Shown here piece by piece: positions 16,870 through 25,248 of a stretch of 50,132 nucleotides of DNA (positions are counted from its first letter, which is position 1; every line of letters begins with the position of its first letter). The stretch covers positions 1 to 50,132 of the forward strand of contig DAOUGC010000091.1 of assembly GCA_034429695.1 (NCBI GenBank). The letters are read 5' to 3'. The notes beneath the pieces were generated by a model, which was given only the letters and a program-made list of their open reading frames with translations, was not told the DNA's origin and did no database searches. The stretch comes from DAOUGC01 sp034429695 (GTDB taxonomy: Bacteria; Chloroflexota; Anaerolineae; Anaerolineales; Anaerolineaceae). Both the position numbers and the translations under genes were made by a program.

Positions 16870-18453
16870 TTATGCTTTGCGAACGCGGGTGCGGATCTGC
16901 TCGTGCATGTACAACGGCAGATAGTAAACGCCGCCGGCGTTCTTGCCGGTTGAGCCAGAGCCTTTCCAGCCGCCAAAGGGCTGGAAGCCAGGCCATGCAC
17001 CGGTGGTTGCGCCCTGCGGACGGTTGGTATAGGTCACACCGGCTTCGATGCGGTCATAGAACCAGTCCACTTCTTCCTGGGTTCCATAGAAGCCCGCGGT
17101 CAAGCCGTAATCCACATCGTTTGCCATCTGCATGGCTTCTTCCAGGTTTTTCACCCGCGTCAGGGTGGTGATGGGCAGGAACATCTCAGTCTTCCACAAA
17201 TGGTGATCCGTGGGGAGTTCCGCCAGGGTTGGCGCGCAGAAGTAGCCCTTGCCAAAGTCCCCTTCGGTGAGCACCTTGCCGCCGGTCAGGAAACGCCCTG
17301 CCTGGCTAAGCTCCTCAGTGAAGCTCTGGAAATCGCGATACGAGCTGCGGTTGACCACGGGGCCCATGTTTACACGGCGATCAGTGGGGTCGCCAATCAC
17401 CAGTTTGTTGGTCAGGTCCACCACACGCGCCACCAGTTCGTCATAAACGGGTTCTTCAATGTATACCCGCGAACAGGCCGAGCATTTTTGTCCCTGCAGA
17501 CCAAAGGCTGATCGCACAATGCCGATGGCTGCCGCTTCAAGGTCGCCATGCCGTGAGACGATGGCAGGGTTCTTGCCGCCCAGTTCCAAAATGGTGGGGC
17601 GCACCCAGGTGGACTGGGCAAAATTGCGATAAATGCCCATACCCACACCCAGCGAGCCGGTGAAGGTAACACCGGCCACATGCGGGTTATCCACCAGCGC
17701 CTGACCCACGGTGCTGCCGCCGCCGGTGACGAAGTTAAACACACCCTCCGGAATACCCGCGTCGCGCAGGCACTCAGCCAGCAGGCGCACGGTGAAGGGG
17801 GTATCGGAGGCAGGTTTGAGCACCACCGTGTTGCCGGTCACCAGCGCAGCCCCGGTGGGCCCGCCGGACAGCGCCGCAGGGAAGTTAAACGGGCTGATCA
17901 CCAGCCAAACGCCGTATGGACGCAGCACGGATGTGTTGGTGGAAACAAACCCCACCAGCGGGTCGGAACCCATCTCGACCACATAACCGTTGTTGGCTTC
18001 CATCTGAGAGCAGGAGTAGCGCAGCAAATCCGCGGTTTCCGCAGCGTCGCCCAGGGCTTCCATGCGGTTCTTGCCCACTTCCATGGCCATCACCGCGCCG
18101 ATTTCATATATACGCTCATCGATCAAATCGGCAGCCTTGCGAACAATGGCAACGCGCTCCTGCCACGGCGTATGGCTCCATTTGGGGAAAGCCCGATACG
18201 CGGCTTCAATCGCGTCGTTGGCATCCTGCGTGGTGCCCTTCTGGAACACACCCAGTACCACGTCGGTGTTGGCGGGAGCACGATCCTCGAATTTCTCCGC
18301 GGCAAAACGGTCCTGTCCATTGATGAACATGCCGTACTCTTTGCCGAGGTTGTTCCTTAAATTCGCGAGCGCCTCATCAAACCGCGTGTGCAGTTCTTCC
18401 GGCGGGTTGAACATGGTGGCATAGGTGAGCTTGAAAGCATTTTCCAGCGCCAT
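16870..18453 (-). CDS. L-glutamate gamma-semialdehyde (P5C) dehydrogenase
   Basis: An aldehyde dehydrogenase of 527 residues that oxidises glutamate semialdehyde to glutamate with NAD+, the second step of proline breakdown. Catalytic residues are Asn190 (SPFNFP), Glu290 (LELGGKNP) and Cys324 (GQKCSACSR). The N-terminal FKLTYATMFNPPEE extension and the C-terminal RPQGATTGAWPGFQPFGGWKGSG signature are typical of the stand-alone RocA/PruA-type P5C dehydrogenase. No proline dehydrogenase gene is present in the window, so P5C could come from arginine/ornithine or from proline via a distant gene. GAGGAGG precedes the ATG with 10-nt spacing, and a near-consensus promoter lies at 18530-18558. Confidence 0.95.
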   Translation of the reverse strand: MALENAFKLTYATMFNPPEELHTRFDEALANLRNNLGKEYGMFINGQDRFAAEKFEDRAPANTDVVLGVFQKGTTQDANDAIEAAYRAFPKWSHTPWQERVAIVRKAADLIDERIYEIGAVMAMEVGKNRMEALGDAAETADLLRYSCSQMEANNGYVVEMGSDPLVGFVSTNTSVLRPYGVWLVISPFNFPAALSGGPTGAALVTGNTVVLKPASDTPFTVRLLAECLRDAGIPEGVFNFVTGGGSTVGQALVDNPHVAGVTFTGSLGVGMGIYRNFAQSTWVRPTILELGGKNPAIVSRHGDLEAAAIGIVRSAFGLQGQKCSACSRVYIEEPVYDELVARVVDLTNKLVIGDPTDRRVNMGPVVNRSSYRDFQSFTEELSQAGRFLTGGKVLTEGDFGKGYFCAPTLAELPTDHHLWKTEMFLPITTLTRVKNLEEAMQMANDVDYGLTAGFYGTQEEVDWFYDRIEAGVTYTNRPQGATTGAWPGFQPFGGWKGSGSTGKNAGGVYYLPLYMHEQIRTRVRKA

Positions 18454-18529
18454 AGATGCAAAACCTCCTCATGAGACTTTCTGATTAACAAACTGTGAAT
18501 GGCTCTCCAACACAGAGAGTGACCCATTT

Positions 18530-18558
18530 AGTATATCGCAGCCAACTTTTATAGTCAA
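18530..18558 (-). promoter_or_regulatory. Sigma-70 promoter of the P5C dehydrogenase gene
   Basis: Reading leftward, TTGACT (18558-18553), a 17-nt spacer and TATACT (18535-18530). The transcript would begin near 18523 and carry a leader of about 70 nt. The rest of the 327-nt gap 18454-18780 is AT-rich and noncoding apart from the inverted repeat listed next. Confidence 0.75.
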
Positions 18559-18721
18559 AAAAGATGCCAGGGATCAATCAAGAAAGCCTCCCCATACCGT
18601 GCAGACACCGACGACATATTCGGTTTTTTTCGAGAATCATCCACAACGAGAGTCATGAATGCGAAAAGAAGGAAATGATGCTAATATTAAGTAAATTCAT
18701 CTTAATTTATCCCCCTCAAGG

Positions 18722-18750
18722 TGAAATGGCTTGCCGACAACACCATTTCA
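18722..18750. repeat. Inverted repeat upstream of the TspO-like gene
   Basis: TGAAATGG (18722-18729) and CCATTTCA (18743-18750) form a perfect 8-bp inverted repeat with a 13-nt spacer, centred about 45 nt before the start codon at 18781. It may be an operator or a small leader hairpin; I cannot tell which. Confidence 0.5.
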
Positions 18751-18780
18751 TATGAGTAAAGCAGGAGAGAAAGGGAGAAA

Positions 18781-19545
18781 ATGAACAAAGATCTATTCAG
18801 ACAATTTGCGGTTATCTTTACCACCCTGTTTACTTTGATTTCAAACGCATTGGCAAATGCATTGCCGCTCAACAACCGCACCACCGGTGAAATATCAGAC
18901 AGCTTCGGTGTCTACTTTGTCCCAGCCGGTTATGTCTTTTCGATCTGGGGCGTGATTTATCTGGGGCTGCTTGCCTATACCGTGGTCCACAGCCTGCCGT
19001 CCAAACGCAGCGACCAGACCTTCCGTAAGAGCGGGTGGTGGGTGGCGCTCAGCAGTGTTCTCAACGGCGCATGGATCTACCTGTGGCATTACGGTTTGTA
19101 CGCCGCCACCCTGGTGGTGATCGTGGCTTTGCTGGCAGTCCTGCTGGTCATCTACCTGCGCCTTAACATTGGTCGGAGAACCTTCAAGACCATCGAAACC
19201 TGGACCTTGGCCGTTCCGATCAGCCTTTACCTCGGCTGGATCACCGTCGCGACCATTGCCAACGCCACAGCCGTCCTTTCATTGGTATGGGATGGCGCCC
19301 CCCTCAGCGGCCAGACATGGACCGTGGTTCTGCTTGCCGCGGGCGTGGTCATTGCCGGACTGATGGCTTTCACCCGTTCTGATATCGCCTATCTGCTGGT
19401 TCTGATCTGGGCGTTCTCGGGTATTTCAGTACGCTGGCAGGCAGAGCCGGTCTTGAACGTGGCTGGATTTGCCGCCGCAGCGGTGGTGCTGTTCCTGCTG
19501 GTGCTCAGCCGCGTCGGAGTTGGTCGCAAACTGCGCACCGCATAA
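18781..19545 (+). CDS. TspO/MBR-related tryptophan-rich membrane protein
   Basis: A 254-residue membrane protein with about seven to eight hydrophobic segments. The PAGYVFSIWGVIYLGL element (about 52-67) is the hallmark of the TspO/MBR-related group, followed by WVALSSVLNGAWIYLWHYG. It is longer than classical five-helix TspO (about 160 residues) and belongs to an extended group annotated as tryptophan-rich sensory protein. Classical TspO binds porphyrins and cholesterol; the function of the extended group is unproven. GGGAG lies before the ATG. It is transcribed away from the P5C dehydrogenase gene. Confidence 0.82.
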   Translation: MNKDLFRQFAVIFTTLFTLISNALANALPLNNRTTGEISDSFGVYFVPAGYVFSIWGVIYLGLLAYTVVHSLPSKRSDQTFRKSGWWVALSSVLNGAWIYLWHYGLYAATLVVIVALLAVLLVIYLRLNIGRRTFKTIETWTLAVPISLYLGWITVATIANATAVLSLVWDGAPLSGQTWTVVLLAAGVVIAGLMAFTRSDIAYLLVLIWAFSGISVRWQAEPVLNVAGFAAAAVVLFLLVLSRVGVGRKLRTA

Positions 19546-19652
19546 GGTCCTTGGTGGTCCGTTCACCTCCGATTAATGACGGGGTGTGAATTGGACGAAA
19601 TACGTGCATCAGGAATGACTTTCGGGGTTTGTCCCGGTACTGTGGGTTGAAT

Positions 19653-20360
19653 ATGCCATCACAGACAAATTTGTTCATGGGAATTCATGTTGGCGCGGGC
19701 AAACGCGGTTTTACCTACATTGCCTACGATAATGATCGCCGTACGCTGGCGATTGGACAGGGGCAGATGGAGGAAGTGCTGTTTTTTGCCGCAGGACAGA
19801 GCAGCGCAGTGATCAGCCTGAGTGCGCCTGCCAGTCCTGCGCCGGTTGAGGAAACCGCCCACTCCACCCGTCCGGTTGAGCGCCTGCTTGCCGAGCGCGA
19901 ACTTCCGTTTCATCCAGCGCCAGTGGAGGATCGCTGCCCCGCCTGGGCGCGCCGCGGGCTGCTGTTGTACCGCCGCCTGCAGGAGATCGGCTATCAGGCA
20001 TATCCGGCGGAAGGGGACTGCCAGTGGATGGAAACACCGGTGGAAGCCGCTTATCAGTCGCTCGCCGGCTGCACCCTGTACGCACCCGAATCACTGGAGG
20101 GTCGTTTGCAACGCCAGATCCTGTTGTACGAACAGGGTTTGCCCATGAACGACCCTTTCCTGTTCTTTGAAGAAATCACCCGTCACCGCCTGATGCACTC
20201 CGCCCTGCCCATGCAGGACATCCACCCGACTGCTGAACTGGCTGCCATGTTGTGCGCCCAGACCGCCTGGCTGGCTGTCCACCATCCCGCACAGGTGCTC
20301 ACACTGGGCGGTCCCGATGAAGACCGGGTGGTGCTGCCGCTGCCTGCCAGACGCGCGTAA
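19653..20360 (+). CDS. DUF429-like protein of unknown function
   Basis: A protein of about 235 residues from the ATG at 19653 (a later ATG at 19677 is also possible). The opening GIHVGAGKRGFTYIAYD resembles the start of DUF429 proteins, a predicted RNase H-like fold in which an early acidic residue follows a G-x-D pattern. Here that Asp is replaced by His-Val (GIHVG), so nuclease activity is doubtful. The second half has YQAYPAEGDCQWMETPVEAAY and HPTAELAAMLCAQTAWLA, in line with the DUF429 layout. Family assignment is tentative. It lies between the TspO-like and prenyltransferase genes, 124 nt from the latter. Confidence 0.6.
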   Translation: MPSQTNLFMGIHVGAGKRGFTYIAYDNDRRTLAIGQGQMEEVLFFAAGQSSAVISLSAPASPAPVEETAHSTRPVERLLAERELPFHPAPVEDRCPAWARRGLLLYRRLQEIGYQAYPAEGDCQWMETPVEAAYQSLAGCTLYAPESLEGRLQRQILLYEQGLPMNDPFLFFEEITRHRLMHSALPMQDIHPTAELAAMLCAQTAWLAVHHPAQVLTLGGPDEDRVVLPLPARRA

Positions 20361-20484
20361 CCCTCCCCTTTATCCAACTGAGGATGAACAACATTTCACC
20401 CGTAAAGGCGATATGCGGATGGATGCTTTTTGCCGCAGATATTACTATAATAAAGGTGATAATTAGCATAATTGGAAGAGGTAT

Positions 20485-21486
20485 ATGATGAATTTCGCCA
20501 TGTGGAAAAAAGCCTTGCAGGTCATCCCGCGCATCAGCAAAAGTGAATGGGATCAGTTGGACATCATCTCGCGCTGGTTGATCTCCACCCGTGCGGCTGT
20601 ATTAATCATGACGTTTATCTCGGCTGCCATCGCCGGGCTGCTTGCCATCCGCGCAGGTGAATTTAACCTGGGGCGCTGGGCGCTGCTGGCAGTCGGCCTG
20701 ATCTTCGCGCATGCCACCAACAACCTGCTCAATGACCTGACCGATTACAAACGCGGCGTGGACGAAAACAACTACTTTCGTACCCAGTACGGTCCGCAGC
20801 CCTTGCAACAGGGCTTGATGAGCCTGCGCGAACTGCTGGTATACGCCGCCGTCACCGGCGCCATTGCCCTGCTGGCCGGTATTCCGCTGGTCATCTCGGG
20901 CGGCTGGCTGGCGCTGGGTCTGCTGGCGGCCGGAGCCTTTTTTGTGCTGTTTTACACCTGGCCGCTCAAATATATTGGTTTGGGTGAAATCGCCGTGATC
21001 CTGGTGTGGGGACCTTTGATGATCGGCGGCGGGTATTACGTAATCACCGGCACGTGGGACTGGAACGTCGCCATTGCCAGCCTGCCGTATGCGCTGGGCA
21101 CCACCATGGTGATCTTTGGCAAGCATATCGACAAGCTCAAGGAAGATAAAGCCAAACGCATCCACACCCTTCCGGTGCTGCTGGGCGAAACGGCTGCCCG
21201 TTACACCGCCCTGGGCATGGTGGCCGTTCAATACCTTGCCATTATTTATCTGGTGATTACCGGCTATTTCAGCCCGGTCATGTTGCTGGTGTTTCTCTCA
21301 CTGTTGACCTTTCCGCGGGTTTACCGGGTCTTTTCGAACCCACGTCCGGCTGCTCCCCCCACAGATTATCCACCCGATACCTGGCCGCTGTGGTACGTGG
21401 CTGCCGCCTTTTACCACAACCGCTCTTATGGGCTGTGGTTCCTGGTTGGGCTGATTCTGGAACTGGTGATCACGCGCATCTTCTAA
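20485..21486 (+). CDS. UbiA-family prenyltransferase (MenA-like)
   Basis: An integral membrane prenyltransferase of 333 residues with about nine hydrophobic segments. It carries the two Asp-rich motifs of the UbiA superfamily. The first is NNLLNDLTDYKRGVD, the N-x3-D-x3-D pattern that binds the prenyl diphosphate via Mg. The second is DKLKEDKAKRIHTLPVLLG. The motif style resembles 1,4-dihydroxy-2-naphthoate polyprenyltransferase (MenA) of menaquinone synthesis, but no other men gene is nearby, so the acceptor is uncertain. GGAAGAGG precedes the ATG pair at 20485/20488. TATAAT at 20446-20451 is a weak promoter candidate. Confidence 0.82.
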   Translation: MMNFAMWKKALQVIPRISKSEWDQLDIISRWLISTRAAVLIMTFISAAIAGLLAIRAGEFNLGRWALLAVGLIFAHATNNLLNDLTDYKRGVDENNYFRTQYGPQPLQQGLMSLRELLVYAAVTGAIALLAGIPLVISGGWLALGLLAAGAFFVLFYTWPLKYIGLGEIAVILVWGPLMIGGGYYVITGTWDWNVAIASLPYALGTTMVIFGKHIDKLKEDKAKRIHTLPVLLGETAARYTALGMVAVQYLAIIYLVITGYFSPVMLLVFLSLLTFPRVYRVFSNPRPAAPPTDYPPDTWPLWYVAAAFYHNRSYGLWFLVGLILELVITRIF

Positions 21487-21523
21487 CCAGCTTTTGATGT
21501 AATAAAACGGCAAAATAAATAGG

Positions 21524-21564
21524 AATCAGGGATTCCCCCCTGCACAAAAGGGGAATCCCTGATT
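21524..21564 (+). terminator. Strong hairpin after the prenyltransferase gene
   Basis: A perfect 15-bp stem AATCAGGGATTCCCC / GGGGAATCCCTGATT has an 11-nt loop, 37 nt past the stop. No T-run follows on the + strand, so termination strength is uncertain, but it cleanly separates this gene from the regulator promoter at 21624. Confidence 0.6.
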
Positions 21565-21623
21565 TCCGTTAATGAATGGCTCGTTTATGCTTGTCTAAAA
21601 GGTCACATTCTTTGTCCGCCTGC

Positions 21624-21651
21624 TTGACAAACCCAATTAATGCTATATACT
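21624..21651 (+). promoter_or_regulatory. Sigma-70 promoter of the ArsR-type regulator and sugar operon
   Basis: TTGACA (21624-21629), a 16-nt spacer and TATACT (21646-21651). An AT-rich near-palindrome TATATACTTTTATATA overlaps the -10 region and start site and could be an operator for the regulator encoded just downstream (inference). Confidence 0.7.
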
Positions 21652-21704
21652 TTTATATAAAGATACATAATTTTACGTTTCTTTTACGGCGGAGCGAAGA
21701 AACC

Positions 21705-22676
21705 ATGACTGATGAAAACAGCAATCTTCCCGCACCACATACTGGCAGGTTACTCAATCTGGCTGCCATTCCAAGAAACCTCGAAGCGCTGGAAGCAGTC
21801 TCGAAGGCGCTCGGCTCTGATAAAAGATTGGCAATTCTCAGTTTTCTGGGTACGCACACCTGTTCAGTGCTGGAGATTGCCGAAGCGCTTGACCTGCCCT
21901 TCACCACCGCCACCCAGCACATCAACATCCTCGAACGCGCTGGTTTGATTAAAACCGATCTGCAACCATCCACGCGCGGGCTCAAGAAGGTGTGCGCGCG
22001 CATTTACGACCAGGTGATCATCCAGTTACCGGTGGATAACACCGCCAATCAAGACTCCATCGAAGTTTCCATGCCCATCGGGGCATACAGCGAAGCCAAC
22101 GTTACCCCCACCTGCGGGCTGGTGGGCGAGATGGGCATCATTGGTCATCTGGACCAGCCCACCTGTTTTTACGAACCAGACCGCATTTACGCCCAGTTGT
22201 TATGGTTTCGTTCCGGCCATGTGGAATACCGTTTTCCCAATCGTCTCCCGCCGGATGCCACCCTGGAGTCACTTGAACTCAGTTTCGAAGTCTGTTCCGA
22301 GGCCCCGCTCTGCAGGGAAGAGTGGCCATCTGATATTACTGTCTGGATTAATGGCACCGAGATCGGCACGTGGACCAGCCCGGGGGATTTTGGGGGACAG
22401 CGTGGAGCGCTGACACCCGATTGGTGGGATATCGAGAACACCCAGTTCGGCTTGATGAAAATCTGGAAGGTCACGCAAACCGGCTGCTTCATAGACGGAA
22501 TGCGCGCTGCCGATCTGAAGATTCGCGACCTCAACCTGAAACCCAGCCAATCCATTGATGTCCGCATCGGCGTAAAAGAAACCGCGCACAACGTGGGTGG
22601 TATCAATTTGTTTGGTCGTCGGTTTGGCAATTACCCGCAGGACCTATCGCTACGGCTGGCATATGCACGCGGGTAA
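21705..22676 (+). CDS. ArsR-type HTH regulator with large C-terminal domain
   Basis: A 323-residue regulator. Residues about 20-110 form a winged helix of the ArsR type (KALGSDKRLAILSFL, then the recognition helix LPFTTATQHINILERAGLI). The remaining 210 residues are a beta-rich domain of unknown function (EVCSEAPLCREEWPSDITVWING; IRDLNLKPSQSIDVRIGVKE), much larger than a metal-sensing ArsR. Similar ArsR-beta proteins occur beside plant-glycan genes in Firmicutes. It precedes the sugar ABC transporter and GH43/GH2 genes, so I infer that the C-terminal domain senses a sugar and controls this locus. The ATG at 21705 was chosen over the upstream ATG at 21576, which precedes the promoter. Confidence 0.82.
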   Translation: MTDENSNLPAPHTGRLLNLAAIPRNLEALEAVSKALGSDKRLAILSFLGTHTCSVLEIAEALDLPFTTATQHINILERAGLIKTDLQPSTRGLKKVCARIYDQVIIQLPVDNTANQDSIEVSMPIGAYSEANVTPTCGLVGEMGIIGHLDQPTCFYEPDRIYAQLLWFRSGHVEYRFPNRLPPDATLESLELSFEVCSEAPLCREEWPSDITVWINGTEIGTWTSPGDFGGQRGALTPDWWDIENTQFGLMKIWKVTQTGCFIDGMRAADLKIRDLNLKPSQSIDVRIGVKETAHNVGGINLFGRRFGNYPQDLSLRLAYARG

Positions 22677-22783
22677 TCCCATTTCATAACAAGGAGGTGA
22701 TGGCAAACAGCGGGGATACATTCATTCCATTTCGCAACCAATCAAAAAAATCTGTAAGGATCCTGACGAGGAGAAAAAGAAGC

Positions 22784-24205
22784 ATGAAGAAGTTTAATTT
22801 GACCATTTTGGTTATGTTGCTGGTGACGAGCCTGGTTCTGGCAGCCTGCCAGCCAGCCGCCCAGGAAACCGAAACCCCGGCGGCCGCTGGCGAAACTGAA
22901 GCCGAAACCCCGGCAGACGCCGAAGGCGAAGCCGAAACCCCCACCGAGGGCGAGACTCCCGCTGAGGGGGAAGAAGCCCCCGCTGGTGATGGCATGGCGC
23001 TGGACGACAGCTGCGGAACCGTGCAGTTAACCTACTGGAACCCATTCACCGGCCCGGACGGCCCGTACATGGGTCAGATGGTGGATGCCTTCAATGCTGA
23101 GCATCCGAACATCCAGGTGACCATGAACAGCCAGCCCGACTACTATACGCAGCTTACCACCGCCGCCGCCTCTGACACCCTGCCCGACGTGGCCATTGTG
23201 CACGCCGATCAGGTTGCCACCCAGGCTTTCCGAAACGTGCTGCGCCCCATTGATGACATCGTCGAACAGATCGGCGTTTCCGGCGATGACTTCCCTGCCG
23301 GCATCTGGGCCGCTGGTGAAGTCGCCGGACAGCGTTACTCAATCCCGCTCGATATTCACCCCATGACCGCCTTCTACAATGCCGACCTGTTTGAAGCCGC
23401 TGGTGTTGCGGCTGCCCCCATGACCGCTGAAGAGTTCACCGCTGCCGCTGACGCTGTGGCTGGCACAGAGGGTAATTACGGCTTCATGATCACGACCGGC
23501 TTCCCCGTCCAGCAGATCTTCCAGATGCTGCTGCATCAGTACGGCGGCAGTGAGTTCAGCGAAGACGGAAGCGAAGCCACCTGGAACAGCGAAGCTGGTG
23601 TGCAGGCCCTGACCTGGATGAAGCAAGCCCAGGATCAATGGTCCGAGCCCAATCTCGAAGTGGACGCCGAACTCAATGCCTTCAAAACCGGCGCGGTTGG
23701 CATGGTGTGGAACGGCATCTGGCAGTTCACCAACCTGACCGGTGAAGCGGTTGAATTTAACGGCATGGCCACCGGTGTTCCGCAGATTGGTCCTGAAATG
23801 GCTGTGTGGGTTGGTTCGCACCAGTTCACCCTGCCCAGCCATTCCGCCGGCCCCGACGCCTGCAAAGACCAGGCTTCCGCCATCTTCATCCGCTACATGC
23901 TGGATAACTCCGTGACCTGGGCCAAGGCCGGGCAGATCCCTGCCTCCAATTCGGTTCGCACCAGCGCCGAGTTTGGCGAAGTGCAACCCCAGGCCACCAT
24001 CGCCGCATCGGTTGAACAGGCCTTCCTGCCCCCAGCGGTCCCCGGCATCACCGATGCCTTTGGTCCCCTGGGTGAGGCTGTCGCTGCCGTCATGTCTGGT
24101 GAGGCCACTGACATTCAAGCCACCCTGGACGATGCGGCACAACGCGCCAATGAAATCCTTGAGCAAAACCGCGCCACTTATGGTGACGCTCCCAGCGGGC
24201 AGTAA
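22784..24205 (+). CDS. Sugar ABC transporter substrate-binding lipoprotein
   Basis: A 473-residue extracellular solute-binding protein of family 1. The signal peptide ends in the lipobox LAAC with Cys22, followed by a low-complexity Ala/Glu/Thr/Pro tether (about 23-70). The binding fold begins at VQLTYWNPFTGPDG and contains YYTQLTTAAASDTLPDVAIVHAD and FNGMATGVPQIG, typical of oligosaccharide binders. The ATG at 22784 has GAGGAG upstream and gives the signal peptide directly; the in-frame start at 22697 would hide it. Two permease genes follow. A terminator just after this gene should leave it more highly expressed than the permeases. Confidence 0.93.
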   Translation: MKKFNLTILVMLLVTSLVLAACQPAAQETETPAAAGETEAETPADAEGEAETPTEGETPAEGEEAPAGDGMALDDSCGTVQLTYWNPFTGPDGPYMGQMVDAFNAEHPNIQVTMNSQPDYYTQLTTAAASDTLPDVAIVHADQVATQAFRNVLRPIDDIVEQIGVSGDDFPAGIWAAGEVAGQRYSIPLDIHPMTAFYNADLFEAAGVAAAPMTAEEFTAAADAVAGTEGNYGFMITTGFPVQQIFQMLLHQYGGSEFSEDGSEATWNSEAGVQALTWMKQAQDQWSEPNLEVDAELNAFKTGAVGMVWNGIWQFTNLTGEAVEFNGMATGVPQIGPEMAVWVGSHQFTLPSHSAGPDACKDQASAIFIRYMLDNSVTWAKAGQIPASNSVRTSAEFGEVQPQATIAASVEQAFLPPAVPGITDAFGPLGEAVAAVMSGEATDIQATLDDAAQRANEILEQNRATYGDAPSGQ

Positions 24206-24215
24206 TTGAACCGCC

Positions 24216-24256
24216 ATCCGGTGGGTCTGGAATCCCGGGCCCACCGGATTTTTTTA
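24216..24256 (+). terminator. Intrinsic terminator between binding protein and permease genes
   Basis: A perfect 10-bp stem ATCCGGTGGG / CCCACCGGAT has a 14-nt loop and is followed by seven T. It lies inside the transporter operon, 10 nt past the binding-protein stop, and probably allows partial read-through into the permease genes. Confidence 0.88.
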
Positions 24257-24290
24257 CTCTGTTTTTGTTTCCATCTCGAAAGGACGCGCC

Positions 24291-25238
24291 ATGAGCACGA
24301 TCATGCCCTCCATCAAGGGGATCAGACAGCCCGCACGACGCGTAAAGTTCAGCATCACCCCCTACTTGTTCATCCTCCCCCACCTTGTTTTCTTCATCAT
24401 TTTTGTGGGTTATCCGTTGTTTAACGGACTGTACATCAGCTTTCTGAACTTTGACTATCTCCGCCCTGAAAGGACCGCCTTTGTGGGCTTGCAAAATTAC
24501 ATCAACCTGTTTACACCCGACACGGTGCAATTCAAAGAGTTCTGGAATGCGCTGGGCAATACGGTTGAGTTTGTGATCATCTCAGTACCCCCGCTGGTGC
24601 TCATCCCGCTGGGGCTGGCTGTGTTGCTGAACACCAAAATACCCGGCGTCAACGCCTACCGCGCCATCTATTTCGCCCCGTGGGTGCTGTCTGTATCAGT
24701 GGTGGCTCTGCTGTGGTGGTGGATCTTCCAAAGCCAGGGCGGGCTGCTCAACTACTACCTGGTTGACCTGGGTTTAAAAGCCCCCCGCTGGCTCTCCACC
24801 ATGCCGTGGGCATGGGTGTCGATTCTGGTGGCCACCGTGTGGTGGACCATGGGTTTCAACATGATTATTTTCCTGGCTGCCCTGCAGGACATTCCGGCAG
24901 AGATTTACGAAGCCGCAGCCATTGACGGCGCCAATTCCGGCCAGGCATTCCGAGCCATCACCGTCCCACTGCTCAGGCCGGTGCTGATCTTCATTGTCAT
25001 CACCACCATCATTGCTTCATTCAACCTGATGGGGCAACCATTCTTCATGACCAACGGTGGCCCAGCCCAACCGGGCGGCGGCGGCGCAACCGAACCGGTG
25101 ATGCTGCGCATTTACATCGAAGGGTTCGTGCGTCCCTTCCAGGGCAGCGCTTCAGCCATGTCCTTCGTGGTCGCCATGATCATGATGCTGGTCTCGCTGA
25201 TCAATTTTAGAGTTTTGCGTTCCGGTGATAACCGTTAA
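24291..25238 (+). CDS. Sugar ABC transporter permease, MalF/UgpA type
   Basis: A 315-residue membrane subunit with six hydrophobic segments. The cytoplasmic EAA loop reads EIYEAAAIDGANSGQAF, the contact site for the ATPase. The N-terminus is polar and basic, as in UgpA-type permeases. It pairs with the next permease to form the channel. AAAGGA precedes the ATG at 24291. The intergenic gap from the binding-protein gene holds a terminator. Confidence 0.93.
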   Translation: MSTIMPSIKGIRQPARRVKFSITPYLFILPHLVFFIIFVGYPLFNGLYISFLNFDYLRPERTAFVGLQNYINLFTPDTVQFKEFWNALGNTVEFVIISVPPLVLIPLGLAVLLNTKIPGVNAYRAIYFAPWVLSVSVVALLWWWIFQSQGGLLNYYLVDLGLKAPRWLSTMPWAWVSILVATVWWTMGFNMIIFLAALQDIPAEIYEAAAIDGANSGQAFRAITVPLLRPVLIFIVITTIIASFNLMGQPFFMTNGGPAQPGGGGATEPVMLRIYIEGFVRPFQGSASAMSFVVAMIMMLVSLINFRVLRSGDNR

Positions 25239-25248
25239 GGAGCCCGAG

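Noticed and set aside
22697..22783. Upstream start for the sugar-binding protein behind AGGAGG
   Set aside because: The spacing to GTG/ATG is too short, and the added residues would bury the lipoprotein signal peptide that begins at 22784.
23339..24244. Antisense frame (301 codons) opposite the sugar-binding lipoprotein gene
   Set aside because: It is a shadow of a GC-rich gene; the sense strand has a lipobox and a full family match.
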